This document shows, piece by piece, positions 34,048 through 42,003 of a DNA stretch of 64,000 bases. The stretch comes from Sulfitobacter alexandrii (GTDB lineage Bacteria; Pseudomonadota; Alphaproteobacteria; Rhodobacterales; Rhodobacteraceae). How positions within the stretch are numbered: the first letter of the stretch is position 1; every line of letters begins with the position of its first letter. The translations under genes and the position numbers were made by a program. The notes beneath the pieces are model-generated. The model saw only the letters and a list, made by a program, of their open reading frames with translations, did not search any database and was not told the origin of the DNA. The stretch spans positions 1,798,001 through 1,862,000 of the forward strand of contig NZ_CP018076.1 in the NCBI RefSeq assembly GCF_001886735.1. The letters are read 5' to 3'.

Positions 34048-34848
34048 TTACTGCTGCACCTGCAAAGATACAATCAGTTCTTCCTCGGCGCTGCCCATCC
34101 GCAGGCCTTCGATCGGCGAAGCATCGCGCGCGTCCCGCCCGATGGCGATGCGGACATAGCGTTCGTCCGGCGAATACCCGTTAGAGATGTCGAAGCCGAC
34201 CCACCCCAGCCCGTCCACGTGCGCTTCGGCCCAGGCATGGGTCGCGACCTGGTCCACGCGGTCGTTCATCATCAGGTAACCGCTGACGTAGCGCGCGGGG
34301 ATGCCCGCCACCCGCGCCGCCGAGATGAAGATCTGCGCGTGGTCCTGGCAAACGCCGCCCCCGCCGCCGGTCAGCGCCTGCTCTGCCGAGGTGTGGCTGT
34401 GCGTCGCCCCCAGCACGTAGGGAACGCGTTCCAGAATGGCGGCGGACAGCCCGTGCAGCGCCGCAAGCTGGTCCTCCTGCCCCAGGAACTTCGCGGCGAT
34501 ATCGCGGATCGCGGGCCCGGGCGCCGTCGGCGCGGTGGCCTCGCGAAAATGCCAGAGTGGCGCGCGGGTATAGACCTGACCCACGATGCCGTCGGCGCTC
34601 AGCGTCTCGACCGTCCCGGTGGCCCTGATCGACAAATCGCTGCCGCCCGGATCGAGGCTGACAAGATCCACGTGGTTCCCGTAATGATCGGTGTACTGGT
34701 TCTCGATCTTGCCGCCGCTGACCACGATGGTCCAGTCGACCACGTTCTGCATGGACGAGGTGAGCGGGCGCAGGCGTGCCTTCTGCAGCGCGTAGCCGAC
34801 CGGCGCACTGTAGCGATACTGGGTGGTGTGGCTGACGTGAAGCTGCAT
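34048..34848 (-). CDS. Transglutaminase-like cysteine protease
   Basis: This 266-residue protein has an N-terminal bacterial transglutaminase-associated region (HVSHTTQYRYSAPV) and the catalytic Cys-His-Asp set in GGVCQDHAQIFISAAR, VATHAWAEAHV and VGFDISNGYSP. It lies between the alpha-E and Anbu genes. In this operon type it probably cuts or joins the peptide made by the ATP-grasp protein. Confidence 0.9.
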   Translation of the reverse strand: MQLHVSHTTQYRYSAPVGYALQKARLRPLTSSMQNVVDWTIVVSGGKIENQYTDHYGNHVDLVSLDPGGSDLSIRATGTVETLSADGIVGQVYTRAPLWHFREATAPTAPGPAIRDIAAKFLGQEDQLAALHGLSAAILERVPYVLGATHSHTSAEQALTGGGGGVCQDHAQIFISAARVAGIPARYVSGYLMMNDRVDQVATHAWAEAHVDGLGWVGFDISNGYSPDERYVRIAIGRDARDASPIEGLRMGSAEEELIVSLQVQQ

Positions 34849-35790
34849 CTATCCGGTGAACCTGTAATCCTGCTCGATCTGCTGGGCGAGCCGTCCGGTA
34901 TCCACGATCAGCCCGTTGACGAACTGGTGAAGCCCCTCTTCGAAGATCGCGCCGATGTCCCTCCCCTTGAGCCGCGCCAGCATCTGCTCCGCCATGTCGT
35001 TGGAGGGCTTGGTGCTGCGATACTCTTCGGACAACAGCGACAGGTTGGCGGCGATCTGGCTGGCACAGAAGTGCAGCGACCGGGGCATTCGCGGATCGAG
35101 GATCAGGAAATTCGCGATGGCGGGCGCGGTGAAATCGTCCTCCACGGCCCAGCGGAAAGACCGGTGCGCCGACACCGACCGCAGCACGGTCTCCCACTGG
35201 ACGTTGTCCATCCTGCTGCCGACGAAGGACGGCGACGGCAGCAGCGAATAGTATTTCACGTCGATGATCCGGGCGGTGTTGTCCATCCGTTCGACGGCGA
35301 TGCCGAGGCTGCAGAAATCGTAGATGTCGTTGCGCAGCATGGTGCCGTGCAAAGCGCCCCGTACAAGCGCGGCCTGTTGTCGTATCACCGCCAGCACGCC
35401 GGGCACTTCGGTTTCCGGCACCGGTTCCTTCAACAGGTCGGAGAACATCATCCAGGTGTCATTGACCGCGTACCAGACCTCTGTCGTCAGCGCGGTACGG
35501 GTCAGCCGGGCATTGTCGCGCGCGGCCTTGATGACGGACAGCACGGAACTGGGATTCTGCGGTTCGCGCAGCAGGAAGTTGATGACCCGGGAACTGTCGT
35601 AGCCGTCGTGCACGGCTTCGTACGTGCCCTGCACCGCGGAGGTGACGATGACCGACTTCCATTCCGCCTCCGCATCGCTGGAGCGGGTCAGCGCGATCCG
35701 GAAGCCCGCCTCGATCAGCCGTGCGATGTTTTCCGCCCGTTCAAGGTAGCGAAACATCCAGTACAATCCGCCTGCGGTCTTTCCCAGCAT
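34849..35790 (-). CDS. Alpha-E domain protein
   Basis: This 313-residue helical protein begins LGKTAGGLYWMFRYLERAEN, with RLIEAGFRIAL and the mid-part SLGIAVERMDNTARIIDVKY, all typical of the alpha-E family. Alpha-E proteins occur with ATP-grasp and transglutaminase partners; their biochemical role is not established. It touches the transglutaminase start with no gap and follows the ATP-grasp stop by one base. Confidence 0.9.
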   Translation of the reverse strand: MLGKTAGGLYWMFRYLERAENIARLIEAGFRIALTRSSDAEAEWKSVIVTSAVQGTYEAVHDGYDSSRVINFLLREPQNPSSVLSVIKAARDNARLTRTALTTEVWYAVNDTWMMFSDLLKEPVPETEVPGVLAVIRQQAALVRGALHGTMLRNDIYDFCSLGIAVERMDNTARIIDVKYYSLLPSPSFVGSRMDNVQWETVLRSVSAHRSFRWAVEDDFTAPAIANFLILDPRMPRSLHFCASQIAANLSLLSEEYRSTKPSNDMAEQMLARLKGRDIGAIFEEGLHQFVNGLIVDTGRLAQQIEQDYRFTG

Positions 35791-35791
35791 A

Positions 35792-37216
35792 TCAGTCGTC
35801 CAGAACCCAGGTGTCCTTGGTCCCGCCGCCCTGGCTGGAGTTCACGACCAGAGACCCCGGTTGCAGCGCGACACGGGTCAGCCCGCCCGGCGTGATGTCG
35901 ATCCCCTTGGGCGAGACCAGCGCAAAGGGGCGCAGATCCACATGGCGCGGGGCCAGACCGCTTTCGGTGAAGATCGGCACCGTCGAAAGCGCAAGTGTCG
36001 GCTGCGCGATGTAATTGTTGGGCCGGGCACGGAGTTTCTCGGCGAAATCCGCGATTTCGGCCTTGGTGGCGGCGGGCCCCACCAGCATCCCGTAGCCGCC
36101 CGACCCGTGTACTTCCTTGACCACCAGGTCGGCGAGGTTGTCGAGCACGAATTTCAGGCTGTCGGGTTCGGAGCAGCGGTGGGTTTCGACGTTCTTCAGG
36201 ATCGCCCGCTCTCCGGTATAGAATTCGACGATATCGGGCATGTAGCTGTAGATCGCCTTGTCGTCGGCGACGCCTGTGCCGGGCGCATTGGCGATGGTGA
36301 TGTTTCCCGCGCGGTAGACGTCCATGATCCCGGGCACCCCCAGCATGGAACTGGGATTGAAGGTGAGCGGGTCGAGAAAGTCATCGTCCACACGGCGATA
36401 CAGAACGTCGATCACCTTGTAGCCCTGGGTCGTGCGCATGGCGATATGCCCATCGACCACGCGCAGGTCGTGTCCCTCCACCAGTTCGACACCCATCTGG
36501 TCGGCGAGGAAGCTGTGTTCGTAGTAGGCGGAATTGAAGATGCCCGGTGTCAGCACCGCCACCCTCGGACGCCCGACGCAGGACGCGGGCGCCGATGCCT
36601 CCAGCGCGCGGCGCAGGTTCTTGGGGTAATCGCTGACCGGCTGCACCCGGATCGTGCTGAAGAGTTCGGGAAACATCTGCAGCATGGTTTCGCGATTCTC
36701 GAGCATGTAGCTGACACCCGAGGGGGTCCGCGCGTTGTCCTCCAGCACGAAGAAGTCGTCCTCCCCGGTGCGGACGACGTCCGTGCCCACGATGTGCGTG
36801 TAGACCCCGCCCGGCGGCGTGAAGTCCATCATCTGCGGCAGGAAGGCGTCGTTCCTAGCGATGAGTTCGGTGGGGATGATGCCGGCGCGCAGGATTTCCT
36901 GCCGGTTGTAGATGTCGTGCAGGAAGGCATTGAGCGCGGCAACACGCTGTTCGATGCCGCGTGCGAGCCGTGTCCACTCCCGGCTGGAGAGGATACGGGG
37001 GATCAGGTCGAAGGGGATCAGCCGTTCTTCGGCATCGGCCTGCCCATAAACGTTGAACGTGATGCCGGTGCGCCGGAAGAAGGCTTCGGCCTCCGCGGCC
37101 TTCTGTGCCAGCCGCTGGTTGTCCTGTGCCGCGAACCAGGCGTGATAGTAGTCGTACGGGGCCCGGGCACCCGCGCCTGATTGCATTTCGTCAAAGGCAG
37201 AAACCTGTTTCGTCAT
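35792..37216 (-). CDS. Circularly permuted ATP-grasp protein
   Basis: This 474-residue protein matches the CP-ATP-grasp family (type 2): GITFNVYGQ and ERLIPFDLIPRIL near 60-75, VRTGEDDFFVLEDNARTPSG near 155-174, AVLTPGIFNSAYYEHSFLA near 230, GVADDKAIYSYMPDIVEFY near 320 and VVKEVHGSGGYGMLVGPAA near 370. ATP-grasp enzymes form peptide or amide bonds. It heads the Anbu operon. I took ATG 37216; longer reads have no family sequence. Confidence 0.88.
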   Translation of the reverse strand: MTKQVSAFDEMQSGAGARAPYDYYHAWFAAQDNQRLAQKAAEAEAFFRRTGITFNVYGQADAEERLIPFDLIPRILSSREWTRLARGIEQRVAALNAFLHDIYNRQEILRAGIIPTELIARNDAFLPQMMDFTPPGGVYTHIVGTDVVRTGEDDFFVLEDNARTPSGVSYMLENRETMLQMFPELFSTIRVQPVSDYPKNLRRALEASAPASCVGRPRVAVLTPGIFNSAYYEHSFLADQMGVELVEGHDLRVVDGHIAMRTTQGYKVIDVLYRRVDDDFLDPLTFNPSSMLGVPGIMDVYRAGNITIANAPGTGVADDKAIYSYMPDIVEFYTGERAILKNVETHRCSEPDSLKFVLDNLADLVVKEVHGSGGYGMLVGPAATKAEIADFAEKLRARPNNYIAQPTLALSTVPIFTESGLAPRHVDLRPFALVSPKGIDITPGGLTRVALQPGSLVVNSSQGGGTKDTWVLDD

Positions 37217-37418
37217 GAGAATACGATAGGTCAAGGCCGGTGTCGGACAATCCCCGATGCTTGCGGCCGCGGTCACGGCCGCCCAATTCGTGCCCACTTC
37301 GGGGCATTTGCCCAAAATACAGGCATCGCGCCCCGGCATCGCGCCGATTTTTCAGGTTGCACCCGGCCCGGTGGCATACCAGCCTCGGGGCGCGGTCCCC
37401 GATTAGGAAAGGAATTCC

Positions 37419-37904
37419 ATGCCGAGCCTGCTTGTCGTCTATCATTCCAAGACCGGCGGCAGCCGCCAGATGGCGGAAGCGGCGGCCGATGCGGCCCGCG
37501 AGGAGATCGAGACAACGCTGCTGCTAGCTGCCGATGCGGGTCCGGACGACCTTCTGTCGGCCGATGGCTACATCTTCTGCGCGCCCGAGAACCTCGCCGC
37601 CATCGCGGGCGTGATGAAGGATTTCTTCGACCGCAGCTACTACCCGGTGCTGGGCCGGATCGAAGGAAGGCCCTATGCGCAAATGGTCTGCGCCGGATCG
37701 GACGGCGCGAACGCGGTGCGCCAGACCGCGCGGATCGCACAGGGCTGGCGGCTGAAGCAGGTGCAGGAAGCATTGATCGTCTGTACGCACGCCCAGGGTC
37801 CGGAGGAGATCCTTGCCGACAAGACCATACCGGAGGACGACCTTGCGAAGTGCCGGGAAATCGGCGCGGCGATGGGTGCCGGACTGAGCATGGGCATGTT
37901 CTAG
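37419..37904 (+). CDS. Flavodoxin-like NAD(P)H-dependent reductase
   Basis: This 161-residue flavodoxin-fold protein has the phosphate loop LVVYHSKTGGSRQMAE at the N-terminus and YIFCAPENLAAIAGVMKDFF near 50-70. It should bind FMN. AGGAAAGGA lies just upstream of ATG 37419. It diverges from the Anbu operon (202-base gap) and converges with the MarR gene. The partner system is unknown. Confidence 0.85.
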   Translation: MPSLLVVYHSKTGGSRQMAEAAADAAREEIETTLLLAADAGPDDLLSADGYIFCAPENLAAIAGVMKDFFDRSYYPVLGRIEGRPYAQMVCAGSDGANAVRQTARIAQGWRLKQVQEALIVCTHAQGPEEILADKTIPEDDLAKCREIGAAMGAGLSMGMF

Positions 37905-37931
37905 GTCACCGCCGCCACGCCGGGTGTCGGC

Positions 37932-38423
37932 TCAATCGGAGGATCCGGCCTCGGGCAACCGCTCGACGATCTCCCTCAGCGTCTCGATGAAGGCCTCCCG
38001 GCGGTCGGACCCGATGGTGGCATTGAGCGCCGCGAGATGTTCGCGGCCACGCGCCTCCATCCGGCGTTGCAGCGCGTAACCTTCTTCGGTCGCTTCGCTC
38101 AGGTGCGTGCGCCTGTCGTGATTTGGCCGCAGGCGGGTCACGAGGCCGTTGTCCTCCATCCAGCGCAGGGCCTTTGCCACGCTGGACTTGTCGCGCCGCG
38201 CGGTGCGGCCGATCTCCGTCTGGCTGATGCCGGGGTTGTTCACGATCAGGGTAAGGATCGTGAAGTAGCCGGGCCGCAGGCGGTCTTCTCCCAGCCGGTC
38301 GGCAAAATCCGTGAAGGCGGCTTCGTAGGCCGCACGCAGGTACATGCCGACGAAGTCGTTCAGCACGCCGAGCTTGATCTCGCGCCCGTTCGGGCCGTCG
38401 CTGTCCGCCTGCTGATCCTTCAC
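37932..38423 (-). CDS. MarR-family regulator of the arylmalonate locus
   Basis: This 163-residue winged-helix regulator has RPGYFTILTLIVNNPGISQ, TARRDKSSVAKALRWMEDNG and the wing LVTRLRPNHDRRTHLSEATE. GTG 38423 is chosen because the frame upstream lies inside the enolase-superfamily gene; AGGA is ten bases before it. It follows the enolase gene by 19 bases on the same strand and likely controls that gene and the divergent tctC operon. Confidence 0.82.
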   Translation of the reverse strand: MKDQQADSDGPNGREIKLGVLNDFVGMYLRAAYEAAFTDFADRLGEDRLRPGYFTILTLIVNNPGISQTEIGRTARRDKSSVAKALRWMEDNGLVTRLRPNHDRRTHLSEATEEGYALQRRMEARGREHLAALNATIGSDRREAFIETLREIVERLPEAGSSD

Positions 38424-38442
38424 CGTGCCGGTTTCCTTCCGA

Positions 38443-39603
38443 TCATGCCTTGCCGGTGCCCCCGGACAAGGGTCGCTTTGCCAGTTCCTTGACCGCCGCG
38501 AGGTCGAGGTCGAATCCGAGACCGGGACGGTCGGGTACCCTGAGCGTCTCGCCGTCGGCTTCGGGCAGGTTGGTGAAGATGGCCTTGCACATCTCGACGG
38601 CCACCAGGTGCCACTCCACCAGCCCACCGTGCGCCATGCCCGCGTGCAGGTGCATGTTATGATAAGGAAAAGCGCCGCCGTTGGCGAGCGTGACGTTGCG
38701 CGTCTCGGCCAGGGCAGCCACCTTTGCCGCCGCCGTCAGACCGCCGCAGATGACCGCGTTGGGCTGCAACACGTCCACCGCGCCCGCGTCCAGCAGCGAC
38801 TGGAATCGGAAGAGCTGACCTTCGTTCTGGCCAGCGGCGATGCGCAGGCCGGTGGTGCGGCGCAGTTCGGCCATCTGCGCGGGATCGTTGTCGCGCACCG
38901 GCTCCTCGAAGAAGGCGATCTTGCAGTCCGCGATCCGTTCCGCAAGCCAGCGGGCGGACGACGGATCGAGGCTGCAATTGGCGTCGATGTACAGCTCCCC
39001 CTCCTCGCCGATGGCGTCGCGGACAGTGCGGACGCGTTCGATATCTTCCCGCAGGATCGCGCGCAGATCCTGTCCCTTGATCCGCTTGTGCAGCCCGTGG
39101 TGGCCGACAACCATCTTGAAACGGGTGGTCCCCTCCGCCTTCAGGTGCCGCGCCACGTCACCCAACTGGTCGCGGTCGAAGGCGCCGAAGCCGAAGGTGA
39201 CATAGAGCGGCACCTCGCGCCGGGCCCCGCCCAGCAGCGCCCAGCAGGGCAGATTGGCCACCTTGCCGAGAATATCCCAAAGCGCGAGGTCGATGCACGA
39301 GACCGCGTGGCTGGCGTAGCCGGTCTGCCCGCGCGGCGTCATCAGCCAGTAGAGTTCCTCGGCGATTCGCTCGCGGTCGAGGGCGTTCAGACCCTTGAGC
39401 GCGGGCGCCGCGATCGCGTTGACCGCCTCGGCGACGACCTCTTCTTCGGTGATCGCGGTAAAGCCATGGCCGACCACGCCATCGACCGTCTCGATCTCGA
39501 CCACGACACAGGAAAGACCGGTCTGCGCGCGCGCGCCGGCGATGGTGAAGTCCACCGGAATGTTGATCGGATAGGCCGTGACCTTGGCGATTTCTGTGTT
39601 CAT
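38443..39603 (-). CDS. Enolase-superfamily enzyme (mandelate racemase/muconate cycloisomerase type)
   Basis: This 386-residue protein has the N-terminal capping domain and a barrel with ligand-type residues in YIDANCSLD and AFFEEPVRD. A third ligand position reads AAGQNEGQ where many family members have GEN. TTRFKMVVG stands where the KxK catalytic pair is expected, with Arg replacing the first Lys. The C-terminal HNMHLHAGMAHG is His-rich. It probably abstracts a proton alpha to a carboxylate (racemase or dehydratase). It sits with an arylmalonate-decarboxylase homologue and a TTT transporter, which suggests a 2-aryl or 2-hydroxy acid substrate. Confidence 0.82.
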   Translation of the reverse strand: MNTEIAKVTAYPINIPVDFTIAGARAQTGLSCVVVEIETVDGVVGHGFTAITEEEVVAEAVNAIAAPALKGLNALDRERIAEELYWLMTPRGQTGYASHAVSCIDLALWDILGKVANLPCWALLGGARREVPLYVTFGFGAFDRDQLGDVARHLKAEGTTRFKMVVGHHGLHKRIKGQDLRAILREDIERVRTVRDAIGEEGELYIDANCSLDPSSARWLAERIADCKIAFFEEPVRDNDPAQMAELRRTTGLRIAAGQNEGQLFRFQSLLDAGAVDVLQPNAVICGGLTAAAKVAALAETRNVTLANGGAFPYHNMHLHAGMAHGGLVEWHLVAVEMCKAIFTNLPEADGETLRVPDRPGLGFDLDLAAVKELAKRPLSGGTGKA

Positions 39604-39679
39604 CTGTCTCTCACTTTAGGGTCTTTGCGCCGCCGCGCGGTGCGTTGTCTTCCCGTCATGTTAGATTCCCAGCGAACAG

Positions 39680-39713
39680 TTGACAAGGAAACCTTCTTAA
39701 CTGAGAGTATTAG
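39680..39713 (+). promoter_or_regulatory. Candidate tctC promoter with overlapping palindrome
   Basis: TTGACA (39680-39685) is a good -35 box; GAGTAT (39705-39710) or nearby AT-rich bases may be the -10, with long spacing. AAGG-AAA-CCTT (39685-39695) is an 11-base palindrome touching the -35 box, where a MarR dimer could block transcription. The region is the 140-base gap between the divergent enolase and tctC genes. Confidence 0.4.
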
Positions 39714-39743
39714 GTGGGAGATCATTTTCTGGGAGGAAAAAGA

Positions 39744-40700
39744 ATGTTAAGAACGTTGATCGCGGCGGTTGCCGCCGTATCGCTGCAGACGGGCGGCGCC
39801 CTGGCGCAGGACGATTATCCAAACAAGCCCGTGACGATGGTGGTCGGCTTCAGCGCCGGCGGCGGCATGGACACGCTGGGCCGGCTGGTCGCCGAACGCC
39901 TGGGCGAGGAACTGGGCCAGCAGGTCGTGGTGGAGAACCGCCCCGGCGCCGGCGGGACCATCGCGCCGGGATACGTCGCGACCGCCAATGCCGACGGCTA
40001 CACCCTGTACCTTGGCGAAACCGCCGCGATGATCGCGCCCGCCGTCATCGGTGACGTGGCGTATGACCCGCTGGGCAGCTTTGTTCCGGTCGCGCAACTG
40101 GCCGTCGCCCCGCTGGCGCTGGTGGCGAACAACGATGTGCCTGCCAGCAACATGCAGGAATTCGTGGACTTGCTGAAATCCAAGCCGGACGAGTATTTCT
40201 ACGCCTCCTCGGGCGTCGGCACGCTGCAGCACCTTGCGGGCGAAAAGCTCAAGAACGACGCGGGCATCGAGATGGAAGTCGTGCATTTCCAGGGCGGTGC
40301 CCCTTCCGTCAAGGCCGTGATCTCGGGCGAGGTCGCCTTTGGCATCACCAGCCTGAACGCCGCGTCCGCGCAGGCGGAGGGCGGGAACCTCAAGGTGCTG
40401 GGTGTCACCACGCTGGACCCCGTACCGGGCTTCGAGGACATCGACACCATCAGTTCGGTCGCGGACGGCTTCGATGCGGCGCCGCGCCAGTTCATCATGG
40501 CCCCCGCGGAAACACCTCAGGCCGTTCTCGACAAACTGGGCACCGCGATCGAGGCCAGCATGCAGGACGAGCAACTGCGCGCCGACCTGTCGTCCCGCGG
40601 CCTTGTGCCGACCTACCTGACCGCGCAGGAACTGGGTGACCAGTTGCCGCAGGTGATCGAGACATGGTCAGAGGTTGCCGGCACGGCGCTGGCCAACTGA
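39744..40700 (+). CDS. Tripartite tricarboxylate transporter substrate-binding protein, TctC-like
   Basis: This 318-residue periplasmic protein has a signal peptide cut after ALA (residue about 21). The mature part has NKPVTMVVGFSAGGGMDTLG, VENRPGAGGTIAPGYVA near 70 and FYASSGVGTLQHLAGE near 150. GGGAGGAAAAAGA precedes ATG 39744. It presents an organic acid to the TctAB membrane complex encoded downstream. Between them lies the arylmalonate-decarboxylase homologue, so the ligand may be a malonate or a related dicarboxylate. Confidence 0.9.
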   Translation: MLRTLIAAVAAVSLQTGGALAQDDYPNKPVTMVVGFSAGGGMDTLGRLVAERLGEELGQQVVVENRPGAGGTIAPGYVATANADGYTLYLGETAAMIAPAVIGDVAYDPLGSFVPVAQLAVAPLALVANNDVPASNMQEFVDLLKSKPDEYFYASSGVGTLQHLAGEKLKNDAGIEMEVVHFQGGAPSVKAVISGEVAFGITSLNAASAQAEGGNLKVLGVTTLDPVPGFEDIDTISSVADGFDAAPRQFIMAPAETPQAVLDKLGTAIEASMQDEQLRADLSSRGLVPTYLTAQELGDQLPQVIETWSEVAGTALAN

Positions 40701-40761
40701 ACCCCTTCGCCGCCCCGCCGGTGCGGGGCGGCACCCCATTCTCCTGATCGAAGGAAACGTC

Positions 40762-41505
40762 ATGGTGACCCCCGTGATCGGAATGATCGTGCCGCCCGCC
40801 GCGGGCGACGTGCCGCCCGAAGCCTACGGGCTTTACCCAGAAGGTGTGCGTTTTGCCGCGCGTGGACTGGCGCTGAACCGGATGGCGATGGACAATTACG
40901 CCACGGCGGTGGAACGTGTGCGCGAACTGGCGCGAGACCTGCAACGGCAGGAAGGCGCACAGGCGCTGTCGCTCATGGGAACGTCGCTCAGCTTTTTCCG
41001 CGGCGGATCCTTCAACGCGGAACTGGTCGATATCATGCAGCAGGAAACCGGATTGCCCGCTACGACGATGAGCAACTCGGTCCGCGATGCCCTGCACGCG
41101 CTCGGTGCGAAGCGGATCGCGGTCGGCACCGCGTATTCCGACGAGGTCAACGAAAAGCTGAGGCTGTTTCTCGAGGCCAGCGGTTTCGAAGTCGCGGCGT
41201 TGACGGGCATGGGGATCGTCGGCGTGGCCGACGTTCAGCGCACGACACCCGGCGATGTGACCGAACTGGGCTTGCGTGCGTTCGAGATGGCCGATGGCCC
41301 CGTGGATGCGGTCTTCATATCCTGCGGCGGTCTTCCCGCCCTACACCTGAGCGATGCCCTTGAAGCGGAACTGAGCGTCCCCGTGGTCGCGAGCTCGACC
41401 GCCGGTGTCTGGGGCGCGGTGCGTCTGCTGGACATTCCGGGCACGGCCCCTGCCCTTGGCGCGCTCGCACGGACAGACGCCTCGGTGGAACCGGCACATC
41501 CATGA
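40762..41505 (+). CDS. Arylmalonate decarboxylase homologue (Asp/Glu racemase fold)
   Basis: This 247-residue protein is strikingly like bacterial arylmalonate decarboxylase: IGMIVPPAAG at residue 6, SLMGTSLSF at 70 with Thr74-Ser75, VGTAYSDEVNE at 121 with Tyr125, and SCGGL with Cys188. Thr75, Ser76, Tyr126 and Cys188 form the oxyanion pocket and acid in the studied enzyme. AAGGA lies before ATG 40762. It may decarboxylate a disubstituted malonate without cofactor, or isomerise a related acid such as maleate. Its place between tctC and tctBA supports dicarboxylate uptake and use. Confidence 0.82.
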   Translation: MVTPVIGMIVPPAAGDVPPEAYGLYPEGVRFAARGLALNRMAMDNYATAVERVRELARDLQRQEGAQALSLMGTSLSFFRGGSFNAELVDIMQQETGLPATTMSNSVRDALHALGAKRIAVGTAYSDEVNEKLRLFLEASGFEVAALTGMGIVGVADVQRTTPGDVTELGLRAFEMADGPVDAVFISCGGLPALHLSDALEAELSVPVVASSTAGVWGAVRLLDIPGTAPALGALARTDASVEPAHP

Positions 41506-41535
41506 CCAACGGACGACGCGAACGGGAGCCTTCGC

Positions 41536-42003
41536 ATGGCTGAGACACGAGACAGGAAACAGATGGATGCCGCGGCCCTGCTGACCGGTTTGGCCATCGC
41601 CGCCGGATGCGCATGGGTCGCATGGGAATCCTGGAGCTACGGGCTGGGATCGCTGCGACGCATGGGCCCGGGTTTCTTCCCCTTCTTCGCCGGGATCGCG
41701 GGGGCGGCGATCGGTCTGGTGATCGCGTGGCGCGCCCTGCGCGCGGAAGATGACGCCGGCCAGAGCGTGCCGCTGCGGCGGCTGCTGTTCATCGGGGCGG
41801 CCTTCGTCTTCTTCGCGCTGGCGGTGCAGCCGCTGGGGCTGCTCGTGACACTGTTCATCACAACCCTGATCGGCGCCTATGCCGACGCCGAAGCACGTCT
41901 GGGCCAGACGCTCGTTCTCGCCACCTGCCTGAGCGGCGGCATCTGGCTGATCTTCGTCCGGCTTCTGGGCGTGTCCATCCCGGCCTTTCCGTCGGGGTTC
42001 TAA
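41536..42003 (+). CDS. Tripartite tricarboxylate transporter small membrane protein, TctB-like
   Basis: This 155-residue protein has four hydrophobic segments and the family stretch GLGSLRRMGPGFFPFFAGI near 35-55. It is the small membrane subunit of the TTT importer. Its stop overlaps the tctA start by one base. Confidence 0.88.
   Translation: MAETRDRKQMDAAALLTGLAIAAGCAWVAWESWSYGLGSLRRMGPGFFPFFAGIAGAAIGLVIAWRALRAEDDAGQSVPLRRLLFIGAAFVFFALAVQPLGLLVTLFITTLIGAYADAEARLGQTLVLATCLSGGIWLIFVRLLGVSIPAFPSGF

Noticed and set aside
34009..35895. A 628-codon plus-strand open frame
   Set aside because: It is antisense to the transglutaminase and alpha-E genes.
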